64,000 nt of DNA from Diphasiastrum complanatum (GCA_029204225.1 CM055096.1:69583444-69647443); one strand, 5' to 3'. Numbered from the stretch's first letter, positions 32,383 through 45,778 are shown. The notes: generated by a model from the sequence alone, not told the origin. A program made the numbers and translations.

Positions 32383-32736
32383 ATGGCAGAGCGCATACCA
32401 TCGAAGCCCGAGGGCGAAGCCAGGAGGAAGCTCGAGGAAGATATCCGAAGGCACAACGAAAGACATCGGAAGCAAGAGGCAGACATTGCAGAGATGCTGC
32501 GACAGACTCGGCAGAGACACCCAGAGTTGCAGATCCCCGCCCCCGCTGTGGCCCTTGCCCCTGTTGTCGAGCTGGATTTGGATGAGCAGATTGGAATGAA
32601 CTTCACACGACGACAGCTCATCATGGTCAGGGAAAGGGCGGCCAGACGTCGGGCTAACCAGGAGGCAAGCGAGAGCAACAGAACAATGCACCTGACGAGG
32701 GTGAGGAGTCGGTGGAGGATCAGTAGGAATGTTTAG
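32383..32736 (+). CDS. Accessory ORF2 of hAT family, copy 3
   Basis: 117 codons from MAERIPSKPEGEARRKLEED, through HRKQEADIAEMLRQTRQRHP and LDLDEQIGMNFTRRQLIMVR. The core is nearly identical to the other two copies; the N-terminus carries seven extra residues, and the C-terminus is frameshifted like copy 1. No known family. Confidence 0.6.
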   Translation: MAERIPSKPEGEARRKLEEDIRRHNERHRKQEADIAEMLRQTRQRHPELQIPAPAVALAPVVELDLDEQIGMNFTRRQLIMVRERAARRRANQEASESNRTMHLTRVRSRWRISRNV

Positions 32737-33230
32737 AGTAGATAAGGTCCAGCCGTATGTGGTGGACTGTTGCTATGTAGTTCTCGGCAATTTAGGGTGC
32801 GGCAAAAAACTAGATGGCTGCTTAAAAAGCTTGATACAATTGCTGAATCAATATATAGTTGTTTTTTGTGCAACGCGAGCCTGGTCATGTGAAATGCAAT
32901 CTCTGTAATTTTTTTAAATGCAAATGTAAGACATGTGTTTATGAAATGCTGTTTGGGGTGTAGGGGTAATTGCTGTGCTCATGATGTAGGTGCATTTATG
33001 TAAAGCTATCATTCACTTCAATCGAAATTAGTTGAAAATAAGATTCACACACGCACATAGACTTTGACATAAAATTGAAAATACAGCATCACATGTACAG
33101 AGCGACATACGCACAATGTGCAGCAAATAAAGTACGCCAAACATTGTATATAATGTGAAAAATGATCTGAGTACAATGGTAGACCGTCTGCTAGAGACAA
33201 ACTACTGAAACTAAAATAACAGAGCCACAA

Positions 33231-36200
33231 TCAATGCTCTGGCTCTGACTCAGACGAATGCTCCGGAGACAAATCAGGGCCCCGAGCTGACTCTCGTAGC
33301 CGATATCTGTGCTTGTCTGGAACTGGCATGGGCTGTGTATTCGAGGAGGACTCGTCACTAGCATCATCCCAATCTGCCTCCGCATCAGCCCCCAAGCAAG
33401 CCAAACCAACAACACCTGCTCCAGCTGGCTGTAATGCTGCACCTCTAGCTGTACCTGGAGCCTTGCATGGTCGTCCTCTCTTCCCTGATAGTTTTTGTGC
33501 CTTGCCTTTCTTGTTCGGTGCACCCTTGGGCCTTCCTGGTCTCTTGCGGACAAGAGGAGCTGTCAATGCCTCATCACCCCCATGCAAATCACCTGGCTGG
33601 CTAGGCTGGGCCCAAGCTGAGGCCGGTTGGGATAGGGAAGCAAAAGAGGGAACTCCCTGTGCAGCTGAGCGAAGGATGAGCTCGTGGAGTGTGTGCCCGT
33701 GGGGCTGCTGCTGGTGGAGGAACTGGCTGTGCAGGAGGCAAGTACAGCGGCGATATGTACTGAAAGCGCTGCGGTGGCCGGTACTGGTACATCCTGGGTG
33801 CTGCCAAAGGGGGAGCCAGTGGAGTGGGTGCTGCCAAAGGAGGAGGATGTGAAGTGGGTGCTGCCACTGGAGGAGCAGCTGGAGGAGCCACTGTGGATGT
33901 GGGCGCTGCAAGAGAAAACCTGGGCACAGATGGTGGCCTGCCATGGAGACCTGGTGCTGCAGAAGTGGACGACGATGGAGGGGCTGCAGGCTTGAATGGC
34001 ATCAGTGGCACTGGAGGAACTGTGCGGCACACATATACCCTCTGAGGAACTGGAGGAACTGTAGGCACCTCATGTGGCTGCTCTAGCTGGGACTCTGTGT
34101 ATGGCATGCTGGCAAGAGATGAAGGGGATGCCCTGACACTCAGCATCTGCTAAGCCTCTTAATCCAATGTGGCAATCAAGTCGTCTAGCTGGGCATCTGA
34201 ATACAAATGCTCTGGGCTCTGGGCGTCATCCTGTGCACCAATTCCTGAATCATCCTGTGTGCACCATCCCCTGAATCAACCCGTGCCTCATCATGTGCAC
34301 CCTGTAGACCCTGCATGGCCTCCCAATCTGTGCAATCAAAGTCGTTTGGTGCCTCCTCTGGTGTGCTGTCGTAGTAACGGCCATGGCTCTGTACTGCACG
34401 CATCCAAGCAACTACGGGACCAGCATCTAAATCACTCTGCTCTCTATCAAGAGCCTCCTCCATCATGTCGACATAGGTAGGTATGCCACTGGCCCCCCCT
34501 GTGTGCCCTGCCTGTCTCCCGGTATAACTTGTGCCATGTGCCCCACCTCTGCCACGTGATGCACCTGTGACCCCTGCCTGTAGCGTGTGCCTTGCACCTG
34601 TATGTATCATTTGCCTCATCCCTCTCTGATCTGGCAAACTTAACCCGAATGGGCTCATCCTCATCATGCTCATCCTCTGACACTGGCTCATCTGCCTCAT
34701 ACAATGGAGGCTCTTTGTGCTCAAGCCCAAGCTCTCTCTCTCTCTCATCTCAGCAAGCTCCCTCTCTCTCTCTGCCATCAACTGTGTGCCCAAGTCATTT
34801 GCAGGCATGGGATGGACGTTGTCCGTAGGCAAGTCAACCTGGCACTCCAAATCAGATATCTTCGTCTGCAAGGTCAAAATTGAGCGTGTCAGGACAACAA
34901 CTTGATCAAAAATTGAAACCTACATTTTAGTGAGACGTCAACCAACATGCTATGGGAGAATAGCCCATCACCTACAATGCGCTCGTAATGGTCAGCGGTC
35001 TCCTGGCGAGACGTGCGTTGGTGCTATAGAACACCAACCGCTCTAGTTGACTCACTGACAGCCTGTTTCTTCTTCTCGTGTGAACGAGGGCCCATGTGCT
35101 CCAATTACGCTCACACACAGAGGCAGCGCAATCCTGTGGTACATTCAATGAAATGGTTCAGCACATGTGCACGGGTGGAATGTCAACAAAACACAGCAAG
35201 AGAGGATGAGATGAGATGCATACTTGTGAAAGGACCCGCAGTGCAAGACGCTGTATGGAGGGATATGTGCTACCGAACATGGTCCACCAGGTAATGGGGA
35301 GCTGCCTCCTCTCTGGATCCTGAGCAGCCGGGTGACCGAACGTGCCCATCCTGAAACGAAATGCAGCTAGCTCCTCCATGAGTCTGATAGGATCCAAGCC
35401 AATGTGTGGACCCACCCTGTAGATGTACTCAAGCCAATCCGACTCGAGCTCCCTGTCTGATATCTATGTCGGAGAGAGGAAGAGGGGATGCAGGATGTGT
35501 GCAACACTGTGTGGATACTCCTGTGAAAGTAGTTCCACTGCGTGTGCCAGATGAACCTCAGCTCTGTCATCCTGCACGAAGTCGAAGCAAATTTTGGAAA
35601 AAACGTAACATCGACAGGAAAACAAACTAGCAAACACTGAAAAGATAAAGAACAATTACAACATTGTACCTCTGGCTGCAAGATGGGCAGCTGCAGGAAT
35701 TGTCCGATCCGGTCCATGAGCTCATACACCAGTCCAAGTGTGGACCCGTCGCTGTCAGCCATGCGGAGCACAATGTAGAGTGGTGAAGCAGTCCTGACAA
35801 TGTCTGTGCATCCCTCCAGAACTGGTCTCCCCTCACCGTGGAAGAAAAGTGCTCCCCATCCTCCGTGTGCTGAAACGTACTGGCACGCCAAAGATCACTG
35901 GCAACCATCTGTAGAAGTTGTGCCCTGCACCTGATCAAACGGTCGATGACCACCAGGTCGAATGCAAAGCGTGTGGGGGCTGGCTTACGGAGGTCCAAAT
36001 GGCTGAACCCTTGGAACATGGCAAGAACACGCCTCTTCCTGGTGACAAAAGTCACTAGGAAGAGGGCCCTCGCGGACGATGGCTCTAACCCAGGGAAGTG
36101 CACCTATGTCCCCCATGAGAAGGTCTATGCCGTGCGCCGCACAGGGGGTATGGACGATGTGAGGGAACTCGGCCTAATGACGTCGTACATGAAATCTACA

Positions 36201-37414
36201 GATATGACTCTCCCCCCTCTACTGCAATCCACGGCTCTCAAAAACTGTGTACCCATGCAGCTGGAGACCAAGATGTTGAGGATCGGCCTCCTCCTGACAT
36301 CAGTCCAGCCATCGGACATGATGCTGCATCCATATGTGGCCCAGTGGCGGTGTAGAGGCTCCATCTCTCTAGACAAGGACTCGACCCTATCTCTCAGCAT
36401 GTGTGTGCAGACAACCTCTGAACCATGGACTCTCCAGCTAGGGTCGACAGACTGTGCAAGGTGGAATGCCCTTCTGAAGGGCTCAGAATCGGTGATGGCA
36501 AAAGGTAGGTTCAGCTTGTAAATCAAATTGGCCACGGCCTGTGTAGCCTCTATGTCCATGTGCGGCTGATGCACGCCGCGAATGGTCTGCTGCACAAGGG
36601 CTCTACCTGGTGGGCGACGGGTGGTGGACCTCCAGCATGGTGCACCAACCGTGACGGGAATGGACGATGACGCAACAGGCTGGGCACTAGTGGATGCATC
36701 GGCGTGGCAATTGTCCTCTCCAAATTTTTCAAGAAGGAGATTATGCATGTCTTCTTGCATTTTCGAAATATGAACTTTGAACTTTGAACTTTGAACTTTG
36801 CCCAGGAGAAAATCATTCGCATCCAATCAAAATTATTTTATCGATTTAAAATGGATATATATAACTTGTAGTCATCTTATGAAGAAAGCTATTGGAGGTC
36901 TTGAATTTGTAATGATATCTATATATCGAAGATCTAGAAGGTCCAATTGTATCATTTATCCTACTCTATTAGGAAAAGTTATATTTATGAGCACTAGTAA
37001 ATATCCTGAAATAATATGCAGTACAATTTTTTCTCTACGTGTAAAATACATTATTGATTTTTTCCTTTTCTTTCTAGCAAAGTCTATCCACATCTATTTC
37101 TTGGCTGAAACGCTTGTTTTGTATAGATAGCAATCAATTTTATTGGTTGTAGGTGTCCAGTAGTCGCTGCCTGTCGGGGATGGACATGCTGCCACAAGGG
37201 GCAACATTTAAGGTGGCACCATTTTTGGGGCGTGCACCAAGCAGGTGGCCTTTAAGGCGAGTGAGGGACGCAGCCATTCGACGAGGCAGTATCGGCAACG
37301 CACGATCTTCTGACCGGTCTTGTTGGTCTTGTCGGCAACCCGCCTGACAATGTCTACCTCGTCCCACAGACCGGAAAGGTCGGTTGCACCATTGCGATGG
37401 AGAAAACTAGGGAA
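33231..37414 (-). pseudogene. hAT transposase, copy 3
   Basis: Fragments in order on the minus strand: BED-finger exon start (about 37399-37150, frameshifted), foreign block, core with SIMSDGWTDVRRRP (36700-36100), helical exon (about 35560-35230), dimerisation exon (about 35135-34975) and long C-terminal exon (34868-33231). The last ends in the AT-hook tail (RKRPGRPKGAPNKKG, SGKRGRPCKAP) and RESARGPDLSPEHSSE. Frameshifts occur near 36080 and in the last exon. It confirms that the AT-hook exon belongs to the family and not just to copy 1. Confidence 0.72.
36704..37149. other. Unrelated AT-rich insert in hAT copy 3
   Basis: A 446-bp AT-rich block unlike the rest of the element. It contains a short tandem ttgaactttgaactttg repeat (36773-36800) and open stretches on both strands, none recognised. 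It replaces about 200 codons of the transposase linker rather than simply interrupting it, as filler DNA at a repaired break would. Confidence 0.55.
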
Positions 37415-37799
37415 AAAATGCAGATGAAGTAAAGTTGGAAGGATGGATTGCTGGAAAAAAAACAGCAGGGCTCACTGTTGGAGAGACGCTGAAAAAGGGC
37501 GAAGGCAAGGGAGAGGCAAATCAAATGCAAGGCAGGGCGGTCTGTGGGCGAAGGGCGATGCAAATCAGAAGAGGGGCAAGCGAAGGCAGGGCAGCAAAAC
37601 CAGAAGCGATGGCAGGGCAGCCATGGGCTGAAAAAAATCTGGGAGAGAAGAAGCGAGGGGGGCTGGTAGTTTAGGTTAAAAAAAATTAAAAAAAATATTA
37701 AATTATATATATATTATTATATTGTGGTACCGCGGTACCAGTATGGTCCCGCGGTACCGGGATCCGCACACGGTACCCACCAGTATCGCGGGACCTATG

Positions 37800-37803
37800 A
37801 TAT

Positions 37804-37837
<34 letters not shown>
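37800..37837. repeat. (AT)n tract
   Basis: Between the CTATG end of copy 3 and the next small element. Confidence 0.9.
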
Positions 37838-38040
37838 CAAAGTTCCAAGCGCTGTACCACGGCACCTGGTATGGCACGGGCTCCGTAGGTGCTGTACAGG
37901 TGCGTACAATGAAGTTCCACGACACTCGGTTTTTTTTTTTTTTAAAGTCATTTTTGGTATTAAAAAACCAAAAAAAAAACAGGTAGTGTGCTGTGGTACG
38001 GCACCTGGACCCCACGGCACCTGTGTCGTGGTGTACTTTG
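37838..38040. mobile_element. Small inverted-repeat element (MITE-b)
   Basis: 203 bp beginning CAAAGTTCC and ending GTACTTTG, with imperfect inverted ends rich in accacggcacctgg / ccacggcacctg. The centre is A/T homopolymer-rich. Flanked by AT-rich sequence; no coding capacity. Confidence 0.55.
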
Positions 38041-38050
38041 ATATCTATCT

Positions 38051-39172
<1,122 letters not shown>

Positions 39173-39206
<34 letters not shown>
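39173..39206. repeat. (AT)n tract
   Basis: Between foldback element and MITE-a copy 2. Confidence 0.92.
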
Positions 39207-39208
<2 letters not shown>

Positions 39209-39400
39209 TAGTACCCCGTGGTACCGCCGGTACCATATCAGTGGTACCGCCGGTACGGTATCGCCCTGGGATCCGCGGTACCAGGGCGGTACCATAATAT
39301 ATAAAAAATAAATAAATAAATAAAATTTCCCATGTTATTTTCGCAAAAAATTTTTTTTTTTTTTTTGGTACCGCCGACCGATATGGTACCGCGGGACCTA

Positions 39401-39402
<2 letters not shown>
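39207..39402 (+). mobile_element. Small non-autonomous element (MITE-a), copy 2
   Basis: 196 bp, CATAG to CTATG, inverted relative to 31589-31843 and matching it in the GGTACC blocks, the ttattttcgcaaaa core and the poly-T run. Confidence 0.7.

Positions 39403-39442
<40 letters not shown>
39403..39442. repeat. (AT)n tract
   Basis: Between MITE-a copy 2 and hAT copy 4. Confidence 0.92.
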
Positions 39443-39444
<2 letters not shown>

Positions 39445-40168
39445 TAGTGGCACGTGGTACCGCCATTATGGTACCGCGGTACCATAATGGTGGTACCGCG
39501 GTTATGGTGCCGCACTCAGACCAACGGTACCAGGGCGGCACCACAAAAATAATATTTTTTATTATTATTTTTAAAAAAAAAAAAAAAACCCTTTTAACAG
39601 GCTAAAAATAGTTAAAAACTAAGATGTTACTGTACAGGGGGACTATACTGGGGGCACTGTGGGAGAGCGGACCCAATTGGAGTGCGGCATGTGGGGGAGC
39701 AATACATGGGGCAGGTACAATAGCACATGGGCATTGTGGAGGAGCAGACCATGGACCCAATTGGAGTGCAGCATGTGGGGGAGCAATACATCCGGACAGG
39801 TACACCGTCACATGGGCAGTGTGGAGGAGCAGACCATGGATCCAATCGCAGTGCAGCATGTGGGGGATCAGCACATGGGGCAGGTACAATAGCACATGGG
39901 ATCATCAACAAAAGCAAATTGGGAAACAGGCTGTGGGGTTAAATAGGCACTCACGAGACAGTGAGAGAGCCAGTGAGAGGGGGTGAGAGGCATTGTGAGA
40001 AGCTGTGAGGGACAGCCAGTGGGAGGCTGTGAGAGAGAGGCATTGTGAGAGGCTGTGTGACAGACCGAGTGAGAGGCTGTGAGAGGGGGGCTGTGAGAGA
40101 GCCAGTGAGAGCCATTGAGAGGCTGTGAGAGGCTGTGAGGGTCATTTCGAGCAACAGGGTGTCGTGAG

Positions 40169-40513
40169 ATGGCGGAGGGCGAAGCCAAGAGGAAGCTCGA
40201 GGAAGATGTCCGAAGGCACAACGAAAGGCATCAGAAGCAAGAAGCCGACATTGCAGAGATGCTGCGAGAGACTCGGCAGAGACACCCAGAGCTGCAGATC
40301 CCCGCCCCCGCTGTGGCCCCCGCCCCCGCTGTCGAGCTGGATTTGGATGAGCAGATCGGAATGAACTTCACACGACGGCAGCTCATCATGGTCAGGGAAA
40401 GGGCTGCCCGCCGTCGGGCTGACCAGGAGGCAGCTCGGGCTAACCGGGAGGCAGAGCGAGAGCGACAGAACAATGCACCTGACGAGGGCGAGGAGTCTGT
40501 GGAGGATCCGTAG
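40169..40513 (+). CDS. Accessory ORF2 of hAT family, copy 4 (intact reference)
   Basis: 114 residues, the best version. MAEGEAKRKLEEDVRRHNER, a helical region with HQKQEADIAEMLRETRQRHP, a Pro/Ala linker, then LDLDEQIGMNFTRRQLIMVR, ERAARRRADQEAARANREAE and an acidic end (DEGEESVEDP). Two predicted charged helices flank the linker. No signal peptide, zinc finger or catalytic motif is visible. Unknown family; position and conservation in three copies of the element make it a bona fide element gene candidate. Confidence 0.65.
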   Translation: MAEGEAKRKLEEDVRRHNERHQKQEADIAEMLRETRQRHPELQIPAPAVAPAPAVELDLDEQIGMNFTRRQLIMVRERAARRRADQEAARANREAERERQNNAPDEGEESVEDP

Positions 40514-40664
40514 AAATGTTTAGCATAGATGGGATCTAGCCGTATGTGGCTGACTGTCGTTATTTAATGTTCATCAGTAGATGAGGCAGTATTTGGTGTC
40601 TGGCATGGTGTAAAGAACAGCCCCAGCCGTATGCGGCGGGAATACGTATTGTAGTTTTGATACT

Positions 40665-42700
40665 GATAGTGGAGGATAGGTCCGAGAAGTGTGTGCCCGT
40701 GGGCCTGCTGTTGGTGGAGGAACTAGATGTGGAGGGGCTGTCCCTGTAGGAGGCAAGTACAGCGGCGATAAGTACTGAAAGGGGCGCTGTGGTGGACGGT
40801 ACTGGTACATCCTGGGTGCTGCCAAAGGAGGAGGATGTGCTGTGGGTGCTGCCAAAGGAGGAGCCGGTGTCGTGGGTGCTGCCAATGGAGGAGGATGTGC
40901 CGTGGGTGCTGCCACTGGAGGAGCGTCTGTAGATGTGAGTGCTGCAAGAGAAGATTTGGGCACAGATGGTGGCCTGCCATGGAGACCTGCTGCTGCAAAA
41001 GTGGATGGCGATGAAGGGGCTGCAAGCCTCAACAGTATCGGTGGCACTGAAGGTGCTGTGCGGCGCACATACACCCTCTGAGGAACTGGAGGAACTGCAG
41101 GCACCTCGTGTAGCTGCTCTGGCTGAGACTCTGTGTAGGGCATGCTGGCTAGAGAGGATGGGGGTGCCCTGACGCTCGGCATCTGCTGGGCCTCTGAATC
41201 CAAGTCTACAATCAAGTCGTCCAGCTAGGCATCCGAATACAAATGGTCTGGGCTCTGGGACTCATCATGAGCACCATCCTCGGGAACATCCCGTGCCTCA
41301 TCCTATGCACCATGCGGACCCGGCATGGCCTCCCAATCGGTACAATCAAAGTCATCTGGTGACTCCTCTGGTGTGTTGTCATAGAAATGCCTATGGCTCT
41401 ATGATGCACGCATCCAAGCAGCTGCGAAAGGTAAACCCAAATCAGTCTGCCCCCTATCAAGAGCCTCCTCCATCATATCAACATAAGAAGGTATGCCACT
41501 GGCCCCCCCTGTGTGCCCTGCCCGTCTCCCGGTATAATCTGTGGCATGTGTCCCACCTCTACCACGTGATGCACCTATGACCCCTGCTCTAGGCGTGTGC
41601 CCAACACCTGTATCATATGCCTCATCCCGCTCTGATCTGGCGAACACAACCCGAATAGGCTCAGCCTCATCCTGATCATCCTCTGACACTGGCTCATCTG
41701 CCTCGTACAATGGGGGCTCTCTGTGCTCAAGCGCAAGCTCTCTCTCTCTCTTCTCGGCAAGCTCCCTCTCTCTCTCTGCCATCAACTGTGTGCCCAGGTC
41801 ATCTGCAGGCATGGGATGGGTGTTGTCCGTAGGCAAGTCAACCTGGCGCTCCAAATCGGATATCTTCGTCTGCAAGGTTTAAAATTGGCATGTCAGAGAA
41901 ACAACTCTATCAAGAAATGAAACCAACATACCAGGAGTCAACCAACATGCTATGAAAGGTTAGCTTATCACCTGCAATGCGCTCGTAATGGTCGGAAGTC
42001 TCCTGGCGAGACGTGCGTTGGTGCTACAGAACACCAACTGCTCCAACTGACTCACTGACAACCGGTTTCTTCTCCTTGTGTGAATGAGTGCCCATGTGCT
42101 CCAATTACGCTCACACACGGAGGCAGCACAATCCTATGGTGCGTGCATTGAAATACTTCAGCACATTGTCTTCAACGAAACACAACAATGGAGGATAAAA
42201 TGAGATGCATACCTGAGAAAGGACACGCAGTGCAAGACGCTGTATAGATGGGTATGTGCTACCGAACATGGTCCACCAGGTAATGGGTAGCTGCCTCCTC
42301 TCTGGATCCTGAGCAGCCGGGTGGCCGAATGTGCCCATGCCGAAACGAAATGCAGCGAGCTCCTCCATGAGCCTGATAGGATCCAAACCTATGTGTGGAC
42401 CCACCCTGTGAATGTATTGAAGCCAATCGGCCTCGAGCTCCCTGTCTGCGATCTGTGTCAGAGAGAGGAAGAGGGGATGCAGCATGTGTGCAACGTTGTG
42501 GATACTCCTGTGGAAGTAGTTCCACCGCGTCTCCCAGATGAACTTCAGCTCTGTCATCCTGCAGGTGAGAGGCATGTGGTTTAGGGCATTACGGAAAAAC
42601 GTAACATCGACAGAAAAACAAACTAGCAAACACTGAAAAGATAAAGAACAATTACAACACTGTACCGCTTACCTCTCTGGCTGCAAGATGGGTAGCTGCA
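40665..42700 (-). pseudogene. hAT transposase, copy 4, C-terminal exons
   Basis: Contains the end of exon 1, exon 2 (MTELKFIWETRWNYFHRSIH to WWTMFGSTYPSIQRLALRVL), exon 3 and most of exon 4, all in one frame. Three in-frame stops are CAG to TAG (41401, 41305, 41227) compared with copy 1. The AT-hook end is deleted; a short unrelated tail follows at 40640. Confidence 0.75.
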
Positions 42701-42701
42701 G

Positions 42702-43059
42702 TGTTACGAGCTCGTAACCAGTGCTGAACCCTAGAGAACACAAATAGGTCAGATACCACAGTCAGGGTCGTGTACAGCGTACATGACCAACAGGGCAAGA
42801 CAGTGTGAGTAGTGTGCCCCAGCACGGTCCATAGCCATGGCGCGCCTAACACAGCCTAGGGACCCTGTCAGCAGGATAGGGCCCCCAGTTGGGTCCCGAC
42901 GTGCAGTCGGCCACGTCAGTGCCACGTGGCCGACACTTGGCAGTAGCATGCTACCAGTCCTCACACTGGGCTAGGAGGGGCTTACTCTATATCAGGGAGT
43001 AGGCAAGGTTGGGTGGATCAGTTAGTGTTTGCCCTACTGTGGTGTTAGGATCTATTACA
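42702..43059 (+). repeat. gypsy A 5' LTR
   Basis: 358 bp, TGTTACGAGCTCG to ATCTATTACA. Nearly identical to the B and C LTRs, with about five differences. Confidence 0.9.
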
Positions 43060-43060
43060 C

Positions 43061-43073
43061 TGGTATCAGAGCC
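43061..43073 (+). promoter_or_regulatory. gypsy A primer-binding site
   Basis: TGGTATCAGAGCC, initiator tRNA-Met type, one base after the LTR. Confidence 0.88.
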
Positions 43074-43835
43074 ATCTCCATCCTAGGAAAGTTAGTTTTC
43101 AGCAGTGGAGAAAGTAGCTAGATTGCTCAGAACTTCTTCAAGTTTTCAGAAATCTACAAAGCAGGTTCAGCGCTGGAAAATCAGGAGGATACTCAGAAAA
43201 TCGTGGTGAAAACTTCTGTTTTCTACCAGGGATTTGAGTCAAAATAGAGGTGCAGGTCCAGCGCTGCCAGATCAGGCTTCAATCCTGATTTTCGAATGAA
43301 ATCCTAGCAAGTTCTCAACGTTTCCAGAGCAGAAAGGTTGGCATAGGTTCAGCGCTCCTAGAGCTGAGGAAAGATCAGAATTTGGAACACTTTTTGGGCC
43401 CCAAATCAGAAGAAATTGGGCTAGTTAGGTTGCTTCCCAGCCAGCGAGGGTAGGAACTAGTTTGTTCCGGATTTTTTTTGCACCCTTTCTAGATTTTACT
43501 CGACTTTTGGGAAATTTCAGGGCTGCCACAGATCAGCGAGCAGGGTACCATCACCAATTCCAGGATTTGCAAGTGGATTTGGGCTTTGAATCTAGTTTTT
43601 TGGTACCAATACTGGAGCTGTCAGATCAGCGAGGGGGGATAGCAAAAAAATTTTCAGAATCACAGGTCTGGAAGTAGCTGAAGAAGAGCTGAAAGGGCTT
43701 TTCTTGATTCTCTCTGTGGAAGTACAGTTCTCAGAAAAAGTTAAGTTTTCTTTCCCTCCTTGTACAGTTGTAAATTAGTCGTTTAGACTTTTTTTTTCCT
43801 TCAGAAGTTAAGGTAGCTCTCTTTCAGTTCCGAAG
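43074..43835 (+). other. gypsy A untranslated leader
   Basis: 760 bp with poor overall similarity to the leader of element B although LTRs and gag are almost identical. CAGCGCTG palindromes at 43168-43175 and 43259-43266, plus several CAGCGAG motifs. Confidence 0.6.
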
Positions 43836-44795
43836 ATGACCACTCCTCAGGGACCTGATCAACCCCCGGAGAGAGGCTTCGACGAACTTGAAACAGAAGC
43901 CTTGGCTTACAGAAAAGGGAAGGAACCCATGGAAGTAGAAGAACAGGAACAGTTCGTCGAAGAACTCGACGAACTGGTTACCAAGGAGCAGTTCCTCCAA
44001 TTGGTAACAGAAGTGGATGAACTGAAGTTGGCATTAGCCAATTTCAAGTCCAGTGTGGACGACTCGTTCGCTGAACTCAAAAACTTGATTTTGAGTTCCG
44101 CGAAAGGAAGCCTTCCCTCCACTTCTCAGCTATCCCCTTCTCCACTTCCATCAGTTTCGGGTGAGACTTTACGGTCTCACCCCAGTGTTTTTAAAGACTT
44201 AAAACCTCCTACTTTTAATGGGGAAGAGAAGGATAGAAATGCAGATATTCTACAAACCTTAATGGAAGAACATTCATGCTCTTAAACAGACCCCTGACCA
44301 TTTGCAAGCTATTGAGGCCAGTCTTTCCTTAGGGCGTATGGCCTATAAGTGGTGGTTAAATCTCCAGGAGACTGGGCAGACTCCTCGGTCATGGAAAGCT
44401 TTTGAAGAAGCTTTCCTAAGAGAATTTCTACCAGAGAATGAACTTGATAGAGCCTGGGAAGCTTGGGAAAGAACAGTAATGGACAAGTCCCACATCCAAT
44501 ATATCTCGCAGTATCGAGAAGCAATTTTAAAGATTAAAAATATGGATGACTATCAGAAAATCAGGGGATTTGTCCGTGGCCTCAAAGATGAATATAAAGT
44601 AGAGGTCCAGAGAAACTCGCCTACTACCCTTGAGCAAGCTCTCAAATATGCTCAAATCTAATGATTCAGTGGGTAGGAAGAGGGCGAGACAACAGCCACT
44701 TTCTGAGCAGCCTTCTCATAAAGACTTTCAATTTAAAAAGAAATTTTTAAAAAGAAAGAAAGAAGATAAATTTAAAAGTGAAGCTCCTCAGAAAC
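43836..44795 (+). pseudogene. gypsy A gag
   Basis: Begins MTTPQGPDQPPERGFDELET. Acidic coiled-coil N-terminus, then the capsid core (LKPPTFNGEEKDRNADILQT, LGRMAYKWWLNLQETGQTPR, SWKAFEEAFLREFLPENELD). An 8-bp deletion relative to B near 44262 shifts the frame, and a one-base loss near 44660 shifts it again. It ends at the internal deletion before the zinc knuckle. Confidence 0.78.
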
Positions 44796-45013
44796 GCCCG
44801 AAACTTTATTGTCTAAATTTAAAGATGTTTTTCCTGAAGATTTGCCACATGGTTTACCACCTAGCAGAGAGATAGATCATGTAATAAACCTAGTACCAAG
44901 TACAGCACCTGTTTCTAAACCTCCGTATCGGGTCAGCCGAACAGAGGATGAAGAAATAACTAGGCAGTTAACAGACTATCTTGGGAAAGGCCAAATTCAG
45001 ACCAGCAGTTCAC
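44796..45013 (+). pseudogene. gypsy A RT start fragment
   Basis: Reads [20 protein letters not shown], then [20 protein letters not shown], the pre-RT region. Stops at the breakpoint 45013, equivalent to 54400 in element B. Confidence 0.78.
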
Positions 45014-45046
45014 AAATCAACGGAACTATTTTCTTCCTGGGAAGCT

Positions 45047-45760
45047 GACCAAATGAAAGTCGATTTCCAGCTTTTGAAACATGAACTATCACAACTGAAA
45101 GGAATAGTGGTCTCCTTACTCAAGGAAAAAAATGTGTTGCAGTCCAAAGTCGCTTTGTTAGAGCAGGTGATCAACAATAAGCAGGTTGCAGCATCGGAAT
45201 CAACCACCACCAAGATAAAGGAGCTTGAGAGTAAAATAGAGCAGCATAAAGATTCATGGGCAGGAGTCTTGCAGAAAGGCACCAAACCTAGCGCCCCCAT
45301 CTCTTCCGTCATCTCCGCCACCATTTCGGGGGAGGAAAAGGCCGAGGGAGGTCGAGGGAGCAAAAGGCCCACAACATCAGGGTTCGTGGGATACCAGACA
45401 CACAGGATGCCATTGCCGAGGCCACGAGACTTCTCGAGACCACCCTAGGACATATGACAGATGGGCTAGATACAGCTTGGAGGACCTCCAGAGATGCCGC
45501 TACACTCATTATCCGTTTCACTTCTCTAGAGAGTCACCGAGATGCTTTGCGGTGCAGGGCTAAGCTTCGTGGCACCACTATCTATATGGATGACGACCTC
45601 GCATATATCCAGGTAGAGGAGAGGTGTAAGGCCTTTCAGGCAGCCCGTGAGTCTGGCAGACGAGTCATTTATCGAGATGGACGAGTGCGCTTTCTTGATA
45701 GTGCACCTAGCAGATCCCAGCGCAAGGGATTTGGGGTGCCCGGAGATGGGAGCACCCCGG
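45047..45760 (+). pseudogene. LINE ORF1 protein region
   Basis: First part (about 45051-45260) is a coiled coil (QLLKHELSQLKGIVVSLLKE, VALLEQVINNKQ, IKELESKIEQHKDSW). After a frame change it continues as an RRM-like/LINE ORF1 domain (VRGIPDTQDAIAEATRLLET, AATLIIRFTSLESHRDALR, AFQAARESGRRVIYRDGRV). Role in active LINEs: RNA-binding chaperone. Confidence 0.65.
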
Positions 45761-45778
45761 GGCCCCATCCACACCACC

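Larger units (their letters stand above)
31860..37799 (-). mobile_element. hAT-type DNA transposon, copy 3
   Basis: 5.94 kb from CATAG at 31860 to CTATG at 37799, with palindrome-rich ends, ORF2 and a complete-length but frameshifted transposase. An unrelated AT-rich block (36704-37149) replaces the Pro-rich linker region. An internal AT tract lies at about 31939-31962. Confidence 0.78.
39443..42701 (-). mobile_element. hAT-type DNA transposon, copy 4, C-terminal half
   Basis: Starts CATAG at 39443 and matches copy 1 closely through the tandem repeat, minisatellite and ORF2. It lacks the AT-hook end of the last exon (deletion near 40664) and is cut at 42701 by the gypsy A LTR. The last 5 bp (42697-42701, TGCAG) are the target duplication partner of CTGCA at 57978-57982. 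The other half of this element is at 49416-51254 plus 57567-57982 in opposite orientation. Confidence 0.78.
42702..45013 (+). mobile_element. Ty3/gypsy element A, 5' half
   Basis: 5' LTR, PBS, leader, gag and the very start of RT, then cut at 45013 by a breakpoint. An internal deletion (near 44795) joins the gag end to the protease-RT spacer. Inserted antisense into hAT copy 4. The missing downstream half is element C at 57983-61040. Confidence 0.82.

Noticed and set aside
36798-37130. 110-codon plus-strand ORF in the copy 3 insert
   Set aside because: AT-rich low-complexity translation with no recognised family; too weak to call a gene.
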